A stretch of DNA of 64,000 nt from an uncultured Prevotellaceae bacterium (GTDB taxonomy: Bacteria > Bacteroidota > Bacteroidia > Bacteroidales > Bacteroidaceae): assembly GCA_902761605.1 (NCBI GenBank), contig CACWLC010000005.1, positions 1 to 64,000 on the forward strand, written 5' to 3'. Positions 7,680 through 17,914 of this stretch are shown piece after piece; the first letter of the stretch is position 1; each line of letters starts with the position of its first letter. The notes beneath the pieces are model-generated. The model did not search any database. It was given only the letters and a program-made list of their open reading frames with translations, and was not told the DNA's origin. Both the position numbers and the translations under genes were made by a program.

Positions 7680-10121
7680 TTACATTGTAACCTCTACGGT
7701 GTGCTTACCAGGAGAGTAGGGGATGACTGTACCCTCAACAGGCTTGCCATCGAGAGTGATAGCTTTCACACCTGTCTGAGCGCCATTTGGATGGATGGTG
7801 ATTTCGTAGTCAGCATCACGGAACTTACGATTGACGGTATAGTCAGTAGCTGTCTCAGGCAGACAAGGATCGATACGGATACCATCATAGTCAGGCTTTA
7901 TACCGAGGATAAACTCCGATACGGTGTACCACATCCAGGCTGCAGTACCTGTAAGCCATGAGTTCTTACCCTCACCTGGCTTGAAGGCATCTTTACCTGC
8001 TACCATCTGACAGTTTACATAAGGCTCCACCTTATGGAGGGTCTGGTATTTCTCCTCGACGTATGATGGGAGAATCTTTGCGTAGTGGCTCCAGGCATCG
8101 TTACCGCGACCTGCAAGACACTCACCGATGATGACCCAAGGATTGTTGTGACAGAAGATACCAGCATTCTCCTTGTAGCCCTCAGGATAGCTGGAGATCT
8201 CACCATATTCGTAGATATACTTGCTGAATGCCGGATTGTTCAGTACCATACCGTGCTCGCACTCGAGGTACTTCTTGCAGGAGTCAAGGCTCTTTGCTAC
8301 AAGACCATCCTCAGCACCGATCTCTGCCATTGTACACCAGCCCTGAGACTCGATGAAGATCTTTGCCTCTTCATTCTCGTTAGAACCGATCTTGCGTCCA
8401 TAGAAGTCGTATGCACGGAGATACCACTCGCCATCCCATCCGTCTTTCTTCACAGCAGCGATCATAGCATCTACAGCCTTCTGCATGCGCTCTGCCTCTT
8501 CTGTCTTGCCAATCTTCTTGCAAAGAGCAACGTAGTCCTTACCTGTAACAACGAAGAGACCAGCAATCATCAGCGACTCTGCCTTTGTGCCTTCTGATAC
8601 GTTCTCTGTGGTCTGGAAACTCTCGTTCGGATCCCAAGAGAAGCAGTTGAGGTTAAGACAGTCGTTCCAGTCTGCACGTCCTATGAGTGGCAGCATGTGA
8701 GGACCGAGATTGTTGATGACGTGATTCATTGAGATCTTCAGATGCTCGAAGAGTGTAACCTCAGAGCCTGGCTCGTTGTCGAATGGTACCATCTCATCGA
8801 GGATAGAGAAGTCGCCTGTCTCCTTGATATATGCTACAGTACCGAAGATGAGCCAGCATGGGTCATCATTGAATCCACCACCGATATCATTGTTGCCGCG
8901 TTTGGTGAGTGGCTGATACTGGTGATAGCATCCGCCATCTGGGAACTGGGTAGAGGCGATATCTATGATACGCTGACGTGCACGGGGAGGTATCTGATGA
9001 ACGAAACCTACGAGATCCTGATTAGAATCGCGGAATCCCATGCCTCGTCCTACACCACTCTCGAAGAATGAAGCACTACGAGAGAAGTTGAAGGTAACCA
9101 TACACTGATACTGGTTCCAGATGTTTACCATGCGGTCCAGTTTATCGTTGCCAGTCTTTACCTTATATATATTAAGGAGTGCATCCCAGTATTCGCAGAG
9201 TTCTGCAAAGGCCTTATCTACTTTCTCTGTAGTATCGAGCTCAGCGATAAGAGCATGAGCCTTCTTCTTGTTGATGACCTGAAGAGCCTCCCATTTGTCA
9301 TCCTGTTCGTTTTCGATATAACCCAGCAGGAATACGAAATCCTTGCTCTCGCCTGGGTTAAGGGTTACCTCGATATAGTGAGAAGCGATAGGACTCCATC
9401 CGTGAGCATGACTGTTACGTGGCTTACCCTCCATCACAGCCTGAGGATCAGCAAACTCATTATAAAGGCCTACGAATGTCTCGCGATCAGTATCGAAGCC
9501 CTGAATATCTGTATTTACATGATAGAATGCATAGTGATTACGACGCTCACGATACTCTGTCTTATGATAGATAGTGCTGCCCTCAATCTCAACCTCTCCA
9601 GTAGAGAAGTTACGCTGGAAATTCTCCATATCTGTAGCGGCATTCCATAGACACCACTCCTCGAAAGAGAAGAGTTTCAGCTTCTTAACCTCAGAAGAAT
9701 CGTTCTTAAGAGTGAGCTTCTGTACCTCTGCCCATTTCTTCAAAGGAACAAAGAACAATACGCTTGCCTCTACGCCATTCTTCTTACCAGTGATACGAGT
9801 ATAACTCATACCGTGACGGCACTCGTAGAAGTCGAGAGGAGTCTTACAGGGCTTCCATCCAGGATTCCATACAGTATCGCCATCCTTGATATAGAAATAT
9901 CGACCGCCGTTGTCCATCGGTACATTATTGTAGCGATAACGGGTGATGCGGCGGAACTTTGCATCCTTATAGAAGCTGTAGCCGCCAGCGGTGTTAGAGA
10001 TCAGAGAGAAGAAGTCTTCATTGCCCAGATAGTTAATCCAAGGCCAGGGTGTCTGCGGGTCAGTAATAACATACTCGCGATGTTGGTCGTCGAAGTGACC
10101 ATAGCGTTTCTGCTGTTCCAT
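7680..10121 (-). CDS. GH94 cellobiose (or related disaccharide) phosphorylase
   Basis: Cytoplasmic enzyme of glycoside hydrolase family 94. It splits a beta-linked disaccharide with phosphate, releasing alpha-glucose 1-phosphate (or the N-acetyl form) and saving one ATP. The 813 residues begin [27 protein letters not shown], the usual cellobiose-phosphorylase start, and contain [10 protein letters not shown] with the catalytic acid Asp at about 487. There is no signal peptide. The start at 10121 fits the family and the promoter at 10158-10188; the frame is open 13 codons upstream. Cellobiose is the likeliest substrate from overall resemblance, but chitobiose and laminaribiose phosphorylases share the family. 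It stands alone on its transcript; a GH3 beta-glucosidase gene lies 31 kb away. Confidence 0.9.
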   Translation of the reverse strand: MEQQKRYGHFDDQHREYVITDPQTPWPWINYLGNEDFFSLISNTAGGYSFYKDAKFRRITRYRYNNVPMDNGGRYFYIKDGDTVWNPGWKPCKTPLDFYECRHGMSYTRITGKKNGVEASVLFFVPLKKWAEVQKLTLKNDSSEVKKLKLFSFEEWCLWNAATDMENFQRNFSTGEVEIEGSTIYHKTEYRERRNHYAFYHVNTDIQGFDTDRETFVGLYNEFADPQAVMEGKPRNSHAHGWSPIASHYIEVTLNPGESKDFVFLLGYIENEQDDKWEALQVINKKKAHALIAELDTTEKVDKAFAELCEYWDALLNIYKVKTGNDKLDRMVNIWNQYQCMVTFNFSRSASFFESGVGRGMGFRDSNQDLVGFVHQIPPRARQRIIDIASTQFPDGGCYHQYQPLTKRGNNDIGGGFNDDPCWLIFGTVAYIKETGDFSILDEMVPFDNEPGSEVTLFEHLKISMNHVINNLGPHMLPLIGRADWNDCLNLNCFSWDPNESFQTTENVSEGTKAESLMIAGLFVVTGKDYVALCKKIGKTEEAERMQKAVDAMIAAVKKDGWDGEWYLRAYDFYGRKIGSNENEEAKIFIESQGWCTMAEIGAEDGLVAKSLDSCKKYLECEHGMVLNNPAFSKYIYEYGEISSYPEGYKENAGIFCHNNPWVIIGECLAGRGNDAWSHYAKILPSYVEEKYQTLHKVEPYVNCQMVAGKDAFKPGEGKNSWLTGTAAWMWYTVSEFILGIKPDYDGIRIDPCLPETATDYTVNRKFRDADYEITIHPNGAQTGVKAITLDGKPVEGTVIPYSPGKHTVEVTM

Positions 10122-10157
10122 AATGTCTACGTAAATCAATTGTTTAAAATCATGCTG

Positions 10158-10188
10158 CAAAAGTACGAAGAATAATCTGTATCACCAA
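10158..10188 (-). promoter_or_regulatory. Sigma-ABfr promoter of the GH94 gene
   Basis: Read on the minus strand: TTG (complement of 10186-10188), 20 bp, then TACTTTTG (complement of 10158-10165). The 5' leader is about 30 nt. Confidence 0.75.
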
Positions 10189-10239
10189 AGAATCACTCCC
10201 TAAAAATATGATACTATTTTGCTCAATGCAGCGACAATT

Positions 10240-12321
10240 TTATTTCTCTATCCTGATACGGGCATCCACAGCCACCACATCGTTCTCGTCGGCAAGGAGA
10301 GGGTTGATGTCCATCTCCTTTATCTCTGTGGCAAGACGGAGGATTGTGGAGAGTTTGACGATTATCTCAGCAAACTTCTGTTCGTTGATGCCTTTCTGCC
10401 CTCGCGTACCTTTTAGTATCTTATATCCTCTCAGGGAGTGGATCATAGAATAAGCCTCGTCATAACTCAATGGTGCCAGACCTGACGACACATCCTTCAA
10501 TACCTCGACGAAGATTCCGCCAAGACCACAGAGCACCACATGGCCGAAACGCTCCTCGTACTTAGCTCCGATAAAGAGTTCGGTACCCTTCAGCATCTTC
10601 TGAACCATCACACCTGTGGCGTCCTTTATCTTCATCATGCGGTCGAACTCAAGTGCGAGGTGTTCTGGAGTACGGATGTTAAGTGCCACTCCGCCAACAT
10701 CACTCTTGTGGATTGGTCCCACAACCTTGGCTACTACTGGGAATCCTACACGCTCGGCAAAGGATGTCAGTTCTTCTTTTGATTTAGACACCATCTCAGG
10801 AACCAACGGGATTCCTGCACTCGACAATAGCTCGCGTACAACGTCGGGCTGTACGTAGCCATTCTCATTTACACTATTGATGGCCTTATGTAATCTCTGG
10901 ATGTCAACACCATAGAGCTGTACCTCAGTAGATGATGGTGGTGGGGTATGCATGATCTGGCTAAGGGCTGTAGCCAGTGTCACCTCGTCGCTGAAGTTTA
11001 CATGTCCCTTCTTTAGGAACTCTGCTACCTCAGGACCTGCAGTATGTAAGCTTGGAAGCACAGGGAAGATAGGCTTCTTACACTCTTTTATCTTCTTGTC
11101 CAGTACATCGTAGGCCTCGTAGAGTTGGGTAAGTCCTGGGGTACCGTATATCACTGCGATAGCGTCGATATTATCAAACTTGTTTTCGCAATAGTCTATT
11201 ACTATGCCGAGTTGTTCAGGTGTTCCTGTAGCAAGGAAATCAATAGGGTTGGCTACTGCAGAGCCCGGGAACAGCTTTGTCTTCAGTTCATCAGCAAGCG
11301 GACCTTCGATCTTCGGCACGTTGAGGCCACCCTTGGAGAGAGCGTCTGTAAGCATCACACCAGGTCCTCCAGCATGTGTCACAATAGCGAAGTTTTCTGG
11401 GAAGTGAGAAGTGAGAGGTGAGAGGTGAGAGGTTACCATGAATATACAACCAGCTGTGGTGAGTTCCTCACGTGAGAAACATCTTACTATTCCAGCCTTA
11501 CGGAACAGAGCCTCTACGGCTGAGTCGCTCGATGCTATGGCACCAGTATGACTTGATGCAGCACGGCTTCCACTCTCTGAGGCACCAGACTTGATGGCTG
11601 CTATCCTACAGCCCTTACGAATCAGATTCCCTGCATGGTAGAGCAGTTTGTCAGGATTGGATATATTCTCAATATAGAGCAGTTTCACCTTTGAGTCAGT
11701 CTCTGGATCAAAGTGATCATCCATATACTGAAGCACATCCTCGATACCTATCTGTTTTCCGTTGCCTATGCTCCACACGCTATTAAACTGAAGTCCCTTT
11801 ATCACAGCACTCTCAAGGATAAATACTGCCGTAGCACCAGAGCCGCTGACAAAATCAGCACCGCTGGGGTCGAGATTAGGTATAGGCAGTGTGAATACAC
11901 TATGATGATTGCGGTTTAACAGACCTATACAGTTAGGACCAATCAGTGCTGCACCATATTTCTCACAAGTGTCGAGAATCCTCTGTTCGAGTTCTGCTCC
12001 TGCCTTTGTCTCCTCACCGAAGCCTGCTGAGATGATGATAAAGGCACGGGTCTGCTTTTCCTTTGCCAGGAATTCTACATAGTCAGGGCAGAATTTTGCT
12101 GCCACTACGAGGATGGCTAACTCTGTGGGAGGCAGCTCCTTAGCATCATGGAATGCCTTGATGCCCTGAACCTCGTCTTCCTTGGGATTTACTATGCGGA
12201 GGGTGCCGGAATAACCTCCACTAATGAGATTCCGTACAACTGAGCCACCAGGCTTATGTACGTTGTTAGAGCCACCGATTACAACGATGCTCTGCGGGTT
12301 TAGTAGTTCTCGGTTTATCAT
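10240..12321 (-). CDS. ADP-forming acyl-CoA synthetase (acetate-CoA ligase, fused subunits)
   Basis: Turns acyl-CoA, ADP and phosphate into the free acid, CoA and ATP, a substrate-level phosphorylation step in fermentation. Domains of the 693 residues: CoA-binding Rossmann fold (1-130, IVVIGGSNNVHKPGG), succinyl-CoA-ligase-like domain with the phospho-histidine in SSHTGA (about residue 257), and a C-terminal ATP-grasp domain (about 480-690, FPVVAKVVGPIHKSDVGGV). The start at 12321 matches the family (MINRELLNPQSIVVIG), lies just after the promoter, and excludes 13 upstream in-frame codons. A five-unit heptanucleotide array is inserted in the linker before NFAIVTHAGGPGVM, adding a peptide TSHLSPLTSHFP. 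Acetyl-CoA is the most likely substrate; others are possible. Confidence 0.88.
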   Translation of the reverse strand: MINRELLNPQSIVVIGGSNNVHKPGGSVVRNLISGGYSGTLRIVNPKEDEVQGIKAFHDAKELPPTELAILVVAAKFCPDYVEFLAKEKQTRAFIIISAGFGEETKAGAELEQRILDTCEKYGAALIGPNCIGLLNRNHHSVFTLPIPNLDPSGADFVSGSGATAVFILESAVIKGLQFNSVWSIGNGKQIGIEDVLQYMDDHFDPETDSKVKLLYIENISNPDKLLYHAGNLIRKGCRIAAIKSGASESGSRAASSHTGAIASSDSAVEALFRKAGIVRCFSREELTTAGCIFMVTSHLSPLTSHFPENFAIVTHAGGPGVMLTDALSKGGLNVPKIEGPLADELKTKLFPGSAVANPIDFLATGTPEQLGIVIDYCENKFDNIDAIAVIYGTPGLTQLYEAYDVLDKKIKECKKPIFPVLPSLHTAGPEVAEFLKKGHVNFSDEVTLATALSQIMHTPPPSSTEVQLYGVDIQRLHKAINSVNENGYVQPDVVRELLSSAGIPLVPEMVSKSKEELTSFAERVGFPVVAKVVGPIHKSDVGGVALNIRTPEHLALEFDRMMKIKDATGVMVQKMLKGTELFIGAKYEERFGHVVLCGLGGIFVEVLKDVSSGLAPLSYDEAYSMIHSLRGYKILKGTRGQKGINEQKFAEIIVKLSTILRLATEIKEMDINPLLADENDVVAVDARIRIEK
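11401..11435 (-). repeat. Heptanucleotide array (GARGTGA x5) inside the acyl-CoA synthetase gene
   Basis: Five consecutive 7-bp units on the plus strand: GAAGTGA twice, GAGGTGA twice, then GAGGTTA. The array is exactly 35 bp. Read on the minus strand it encodes TSHLSPLTSHFP in a domain linker. Its unit is the reverse complement of the array in tatD. Confidence 0.85.
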
Positions 12322-12329
12322 ATTGGTTG

Positions 12330-12360
12330 CAAAGATAATATAATATTTTTTAAATTCCAA
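12330..12360 (-). promoter_or_regulatory. Sigma-ABfr promoter of the acyl-CoA synthetase gene
   Basis: On the minus strand: TTG (complement of 12358-12360), 20 bp, TATCTTTG (complement of 12330-12337). The start codon begins nine bases past the box, so the mRNA should have almost no leader. Confidence 0.75.
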
Positions 12361-12382
12361 ATGATATTCGAAAATAATTTGT

Positions 12383-12390
12383 TACCTTTG
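12383..12390 (+). promoter_or_regulatory. Promoter -7 box of the macroglobulin operon
   Basis: TACCTTTG, 28 bp before the ATG. No TTG is found at the expected -33 position, so only the -7 part is called. It lies back to back with the promoter of the acyl-CoA synthetase gene. Confidence 0.55.
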
Positions 12391-12418
12391 CATAGTTGAA
12401 TCAAAAAACAGCCGTGAT

Positions 12419-15400
12419 ATGAAACAGAGAATTATCACATTTTTAATGTTATTAGCAGCTATGCCGTTTATATTATTTGGTCAATCATATTCAGCCCTTT
12501 GGAAGAAGGCGCAGGAGGCAGAGAACAAAGATCTGCCCCAGACCCAGTATGACATTATCCAGAAGATCGTCAAGAAGGCGGAGAAGGAAAAGGCCTACGG
12601 ACAACTCCTTAAAGCAGAGCTTAAGGGTGCTCAGGTGATGATGTCTATCTCTACCGATTCGCTTACTCCCGCCGTAGAGCTTATCCGTCAGCGTGGTGAG
12701 GCTGCGAAGGATGAGGCACTGAAGATTGTATATCAGACAGTGTTATGGAAAGTATGCAGTTCCAACTCTAATATCAAGATAGAAGTCAGAAAACCTGTTC
12801 TCGATGAGCATATCTGTCAGATACTTGCAAATATCAAGGAGGGTGCCTATGACCCATTTGTTATCTCAGGTGATGACAGCGGATATTTCAATGATGACCT
12901 CCTCAGTGTGGTGGGTTATGAGTTGAGAGACTTCGAGCCGATGTATAACTATTATAAAAAGGTGGGCAATCGTAAGGCTGCCTGTCTTACTGGTGCCGAG
13001 GCTTTTGAGTATGATTATTTTAAGCTCTCCGAACTTATCTCTCAGTATCAGGACCTACAGGAAGCAGGAGCATTGGCGATAGCCCGATATCATGCGTCGA
13101 AGCGATTCAACTCAGGGGAAGAAATGACTGTTGGTGAGAAGGTAGGCTATCTCGAGGATGCCATTAACAGATGGGGTAGCTGGAAAGGGATGAACACCTT
13201 ACGTAATTCGCTGAAGAGTCTTACCAGCTCAAAGATGCGTGTGGATTATGAGACGCGTGTGAATCTCCCGATGCGCCCAATGAAGATTGAACTTAGTGAG
13301 ATCCGCAATATCTCTTCTGTAACGATGAGTGTATATCGTGTGAAATCTGATGGCGATATCAGTCTCAATCCGAATTATAAGGACGACTATAAGAAACTCA
13401 AGCCGTTACTCTCTTCAGATCCGATAACGGTAATGAAGAAGTTCTCAGGCAGACACTCGTATGATATATTTGATGACTCGCTGAATCTTGAGGGACTGCC
13501 AATAGGCGTGTATATGCTGGAATTCACTACCAGTCCTTCTACAGAGGTGGAGAGACGATTGTATTTCGTTACCGATATCTACACACTCTCTGAGAGCCAG
13601 CCAGGCAATAAGATACGTTATGTGGTGGTGAATGCTACTACAGGTCAGCCTGTCGCTGGGGCACACCTCAGAATCCGTCAGTATAAGACCTACAGGGATT
13701 ATGTCACTCATGAGTATAAGGTTAGCAATAGGGGAGAGCTGAATTATACCCCAGATGCGACAGGTCGTCAGGAGGTTTTCGCATATACAGATGACGATAA
13801 AGCCTGTCCGGAGATGAGTGTGGCTAACCGTTATCGCTATTATGGAGCAGAGAAAAATGAACTGCGTACTAATATCTATACAGACAGGGCTATCTATCGC
13901 CCAGGACAGACTGTTCACGCAGCAGCACTGTTGTATAATGTCATCGATGGATATCAGCACTCTGCAACAGAGGGTAAGTCTGTGTCGTTCACACTTCGTG
14001 ATGCCAATTGGAAAGAGGTAAAGAAACTCTCTGCCAAGACTGATGGCTATGGAATGTGTTCCGTAGATTTCACGCTGCCATCTTCAGGACTTACAGGTAG
14101 ATATACCATTCAGGTAAATGGCCAATCGTATTCGTTCCGTGTTGAGGAGTATAAGCGTCCTACCTTCGAAGTGGAGTTCCCAGAGGTGAAACAGGACTAT
14201 AAGGCAGGAGATACATTGGAGATACGAGGCGTGGCACGTACTTATTCTGGTGTACCTGTTCAGGGAGCCGATGTAGAGTATAAGGTCGTACGTCGCATGG
14301 CCTTCTGGTGGTGGTCTTACTGGCGTTATTATGACGGAGGATTCATTGGTACAGGGAATGATGATACAGAGGTGTTCGAAGGTGAGGCTGTAACAGATGA
14401 TGACGGCACGTTCGTTGTAAGGATGCCATTGACGATGCCTGAGAGCAAGAGTCCGTTGTTCTATAACTTCATCGTTACTGCCGATGTCACAGATACTGGT
14501 GGCGAGACTCATAGCGGCACATTGTCAGTTCCTCTTGGAAACCGTAAGACAGCCCTGAGTGTGGATCTTGAAGATCAGGTGCTTATCGACAGTAAGCCAA
14601 CGATGATGTTCCATCTGCGTAATGCAGCAGGTAAGGACATCGATGCAGAGGTTAGGTATCGTATCGACGATGGCGACTGGCAGAAGATAAAGACAACAGT
14701 AAAATGTGATCTCTCTGCTCTGAAGCTGAAGAGTGGAAAGCATACTCTTGAGGCAGTATATGAAGATGATACCATCACTCGTGAATTTGTGGTGTTCTCA
14801 CTCAATGACAAACGACCTGCTACTGAGACAGATGACTGGTTCTGGCAGTCTGACTCGCGTTTCCCCAACAACGGCAAACCTGTAACTGTTCAGGTTGGTT
14901 CTTCAGACAGTGATGTACATATCATATACAGCATCTATTCAGGCGATAATCTCATCGAGACTGGTGCCATAGACAGAACTAACGAGCTCCTGAATCGTAA
15001 GATAACCTACAAGGAATCCTACGGCAATGGTGTCGTGATGAGTTTTGCTTGGGTGAAGAACGGTAGATGCTATACCCATACCGCACAGATACAGAGACCA
15101 TTGCCTGACAAGAAACTCGACCTTCAGTGGGTCACATTCCGCGATCGTCTTACCCCGGGACAACAGGAGGAATGGACTCTTACGGTAAAGAAAGACGGCA
15201 AACCTGTGGATGCTATCCTCATGGCTACGATGTTTGATAAGAGTCTCGATCAGTTGCAGAAGCATTATTGGAATTTTACTCCTTACGTACATCTCCCATT
15301 GCCATCTGTACAATGGAATTACCTGGTACGCAATAATGTGTCACTTTTCCTGCGCCTTAATTGGGATCGTCTTGCAGAGAAAGATCTGTCGCCGAGTAAG

Positions 15401-17902
15401 TTTGATGACAGTGTGTATCCCACCTGGTATGCTTATCATAGCAGTCTGAGGATACGTGGCAATCGTATGTACAAGACAGCCGAAGTGTTTGAGTCGCGAG
15501 CCATAGGTGCAAAACCTATGCTGGCTGATGCTGCAGTAAATGAAACTGCCGATGCGTCCGATGAAGCACCGGTAGTTGTAGGCTATGGTATTAAGAAAGA
15601 TGATAGCGCAGAGTCAGAGCCTCAGCCTCAGGAGGAAACACCACAGGTACAAGTGCGTGAGAACCTCAATGAGACAGCATTCTTCTATCCCCAGCTTACT
15701 ACTGATAGCCAGGGTAATATCGCCCTTAAGTTCACCCTCCCCGAGAGTCTAACCACATGGCGCTTCATAGGACTGGCTCATACCAAGGATATGTGTTATG
15801 GCAAGCTCGAAAGCGAGGCGATAGCTCAGAAGGATGTGATGGTACAGCCAAACATGCCTCGATTTATCCGTGAGGGTGATAAGGCTTGCATCACTGCACG
15901 TATCTTCAATCTCACAGAAAAGGCGATAGCGGGCAAGGCATCACTTCGTCTTATCGATCCGGAGACAGATAAGGTGGTATGTGATCTATCGCAGCCGTTC
16001 TCGCTTGGAGAAAAGGCTACGGGCACATCTGTCTTCGACCTCTCTGAGAAGATGGCTGATATCAGCAAATATAGTATCCTTATCTGTCAGGTGATAGCCT
16101 CCGGTGATGATTTCAGCGACGGCGAACAGCATTATCTCCCAATCCTGCCATCTTCAGAGCGTGTCACTGTAACCCTGCCATTCACACAGATAGAACCAGG
16201 AACAAAGGAGATCGATCTCGCCAGTATGGTACCTGCTGATGCCAGGGATACAAAGCTCACTTTCGAATACACCAATAATCCTGCGTGGCTGATGATTCAA
16301 GCTCTGCCAACGGTAGGAAAACCCATCGATGAGAATGCTGTGTCACAGGCTGCCTCTTATTATGCAAACAGCATCGGAAAATATCTCATCGACCTCCAGC
16401 CGAAGGCAAAGACAGCTTTCGAACTGTGGAAGAAAGAATCCGGCAGCGAGACATCACTTATGAGTGCTCTCGAGAAGAATCAGGAACTGAAGAATATCGT
16501 TCTCAACGAGACACCTTGGGTGCTCGATGCCGACAGAGAGACAGAACAAAAGGAACGACTCATTGACTTCTTCGATGAGAATACGATGAACAATCGACTG
16601 TCATCTGCTCTTGCAAAGCTCCAGCAGCTTCAGCGTTCCGACGGCTCCTGGTCTTGGTGGCCCGATATGCCTGGCTCTTTCTATATGACGGTAACCATAA
16701 GTGAGATGCTTGTTCGGCTGAATGCCCTTACAGGTACAAAACCAGAGACACGACAGATGTTGGATGGTGCCTTCCGCTTTATGGGTGAGGAGGTGAAGGA
16801 CATCGTTAAGGAAATGAAGAAGGAGAAATGGAAATCGTTCCCAAGTCTGAAGACACTCCAGTGGCTCTATCTCTGTAGTCTCGATGGAAGAGAACTTCCT
16901 TCTGATGTCAAGGCTGCCAACAACTACCTCATGCCTCTGCTCAAGAAGGATATCCGAAATCAGAGTATCTATGAGAAGGCAATGACAGCTGTTATCCTCT
17001 CTAAGACGGAACCTAAACTCTGCAAAGATTATGTTAAGAGTCTTAAGGAATATACCGTTTATCGCGAGGAGATGGGACGTTACTATGATACCAAGCGTGC
17101 AGGATATTCATGGTTCGATTATAAGATACCTACACAGACGATGGCTATTGAGGCAATACAACGTATTACCCCAGAGGATACCCAGTGTATCACCGAGATG
17201 CAGCGCTGGCTATTGCAGTCTAAACGTACTCAGGCTTGGGATACTCCTATCAACAGCGTTAATGCCGTTTATGCTTTCCTCTGGCAACAGGGTGAACAGA
17301 ATATCAGTCCATTGTCACTTGATAAGGAGAATGCTGCGATAAAGGTTGATGCCCAGTCTCTTGCCACTCCTAATGCCACAGCAGCCTTAGGATATGTAAA
17401 GACGGTGCTTCCTGATGCCAAGGCGAAACTGCTCTCTGTCGACAAGTCTTCAGATGGTGTTTCCTGGGGTGCTGTCTATGCCCAGTTCACTCAGGCCACA
17501 AAGAATATCGCAGATCATGGTTCTGGCCTGAAGGTAAAGCGTGAGATAATTACTGCTGACGGTAAGACTGAACTGAAGGTAGGTGACCGCATAAAGATAA
17601 GAATCACCATCAATGCAGACCGCGACTACGACTTCGTTCAGGTAATAGACCGTCGTGCAGCATGTCTGGAACCCGTAGTGCAACTCAGCGGATATCGTAA
17701 TGGAGCTTACTGCACTCCTCGCGACTACACCACAAACTTTTACTTCGATATGTTCCGTAAGGGTGAGCACGTCGTAGAAACAGAATATTTCATCGACCGT
17801 GAGGGTACATATGATACTGGCACCTGCACAGTTGGCTGTGCCTATGCTCCAGAGTTCCGTGCCACAACATCTTCGATGACGTTTAAGGTAAATAAAAAAT
17901 AA
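12419..17902 (+). CDS. Alpha-2-macroglobulin family protein lacking the thioester motif
   Basis: A 1827-residue exported giant with a signal peptide (MKQRIITFLMLLAAMPFILFG). Bacterial macroglobulins trap proteases or act as envelope scaffolds. Visible marks: MG2-type motif TDRAIYRPGQ (about 488), the A2M domain with TTWRFIGLAHT (about 1112), an alpha-helical TED-type domain with GSWSWWPDMPGSFYMT (about 1408), and a C-terminal receptor-binding-like domain. Where thioester-bearing relatives have a CxEQ motif just before YYANS, this protein has PIDENAVSQ (about 1300), so it cannot form a thioester bond. At about 1050 it contains APVVVGYGIKKDD, resembling the VVVGYG segment of SusC receptors. There is no lipobox cysteine. 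It heads a four-gene run with a DUF1573 gene, meaB and ispH. Confidence 0.9.
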   Translation: MKQRIITFLMLLAAMPFILFGQSYSALWKKAQEAENKDLPQTQYDIIQKIVKKAEKEKAYGQLLKAELKGAQVMMSISTDSLTPAVELIRQRGEAAKDEALKIVYQTVLWKVCSSNSNIKIEVRKPVLDEHICQILANIKEGAYDPFVISGDDSGYFNDDLLSVVGYELRDFEPMYNYYKKVGNRKAACLTGAEAFEYDYFKLSELISQYQDLQEAGALAIARYHASKRFNSGEEMTVGEKVGYLEDAINRWGSWKGMNTLRNSLKSLTSSKMRVDYETRVNLPMRPMKIELSEIRNISSVTMSVYRVKSDGDISLNPNYKDDYKKLKPLLSSDPITVMKKFSGRHSYDIFDDSLNLEGLPIGVYMLEFTTSPSTEVERRLYFVTDIYTLSESQPGNKIRYVVVNATTGQPVAGAHLRIRQYKTYRDYVTHEYKVSNRGELNYTPDATGRQEVFAYTDDDKACPEMSVANRYRYYGAEKNELRTNIYTDRAIYRPGQTVHAAALLYNVIDGYQHSATEGKSVSFTLRDANWKEVKKLSAKTDGYGMCSVDFTLPSSGLTGRYTIQVNGQSYSFRVEEYKRPTFEVEFPEVKQDYKAGDTLEIRGVARTYSGVPVQGADVEYKVVRRMAFWWWSYWRYYDGGFIGTGNDDTEVFEGEAVTDDDGTFVVRMPLTMPESKSPLFYNFIVTADVTDTGGETHSGTLSVPLGNRKTALSVDLEDQVLIDSKPTMMFHLRNAAGKDIDAEVRYRIDDGDWQKIKTTVKCDLSALKLKSGKHTLEAVYEDDTITREFVVFSLNDKRPATETDDWFWQSDSRFPNNGKPVTVQVGSSDSDVHIIYSIYSGDNLIETGAIDRTNELLNRKITYKESYGNGVVMSFAWVKNGRCYTHTAQIQRPLPDKKLDLQWVTFRDRLTPGQQEEWTLTVKKDGKPVDAILMATMFDKSLDQLQKHYWNFTPYVHLPLPSVQWNYLVRNNVSLFLRLNWDRLAEKDLSPSKFDDSVYPTWYAYHSSLRIRGNRMYKTAEVFESRAIGAKPMLADAAVNETADASDEAPVVVGYGIKKDDSAESEPQPQEETPQVQVRENLNETAFFYPQLTTDSQGNIALKFTLPESLTTWRFIGLAHTKDMCYGKLESEAIAQKDVMVQPNMPRFIREGDKACITARIFNLTEKAIAGKASLRLIDPETDKVVCDLSQPFSLGEKATGTSVFDLSEKMADISKYSILICQVIASGDDFSDGEQHYLPILPSSERVTVTLPFTQIEPGTKEIDLASMVPADARDTKLTFEYTNNPAWLMIQALPTVGKPIDENAVSQAASYYANSIGKYLIDLQPKAKTAFELWKKESGSETSLMSALEKNQELKNIVLNETPWVLDADRETEQKERLIDFFDENTMNNRLSSALAKLQQLQRSDGSWSWWPDMPGSFYMTVTISEMLVRLNALTGTKPETRQMLDGAFRFMGEEVKDIVKEMKKEKWKSFPSLKTLQWLYLCSLDGRELPSDVKAANNYLMPLLKKDIRNQSIYEKAMTAVILSKTEPKLCKDYVKSLKEYTVYREEMGRYYDTKRAGYSWFDYKIPTQTMAIEAIQRITPEDTQCITEMQRWLLQSKRTQAWDTPINSVNAVYAFLWQQGEQNISPLSLDKENAAIKVDAQSLATPNATAALGYVKTVLPDAKAKLLSVDKSSDGVSWGAVYAQFTQATKNIADHGSGLKVKREIITADGKTELKVGDRIKIRITINADRDYDFVQVIDRRAACLEPVVQLSGYRNGAYCTPRDYTTNFYFDMFRKGEHVVETEYFIDREGTYDTGTCTVGCAYAPEFRATTSSMTFKVNKK

Positions 17903-17914
17903 GTAAGAACAGAT

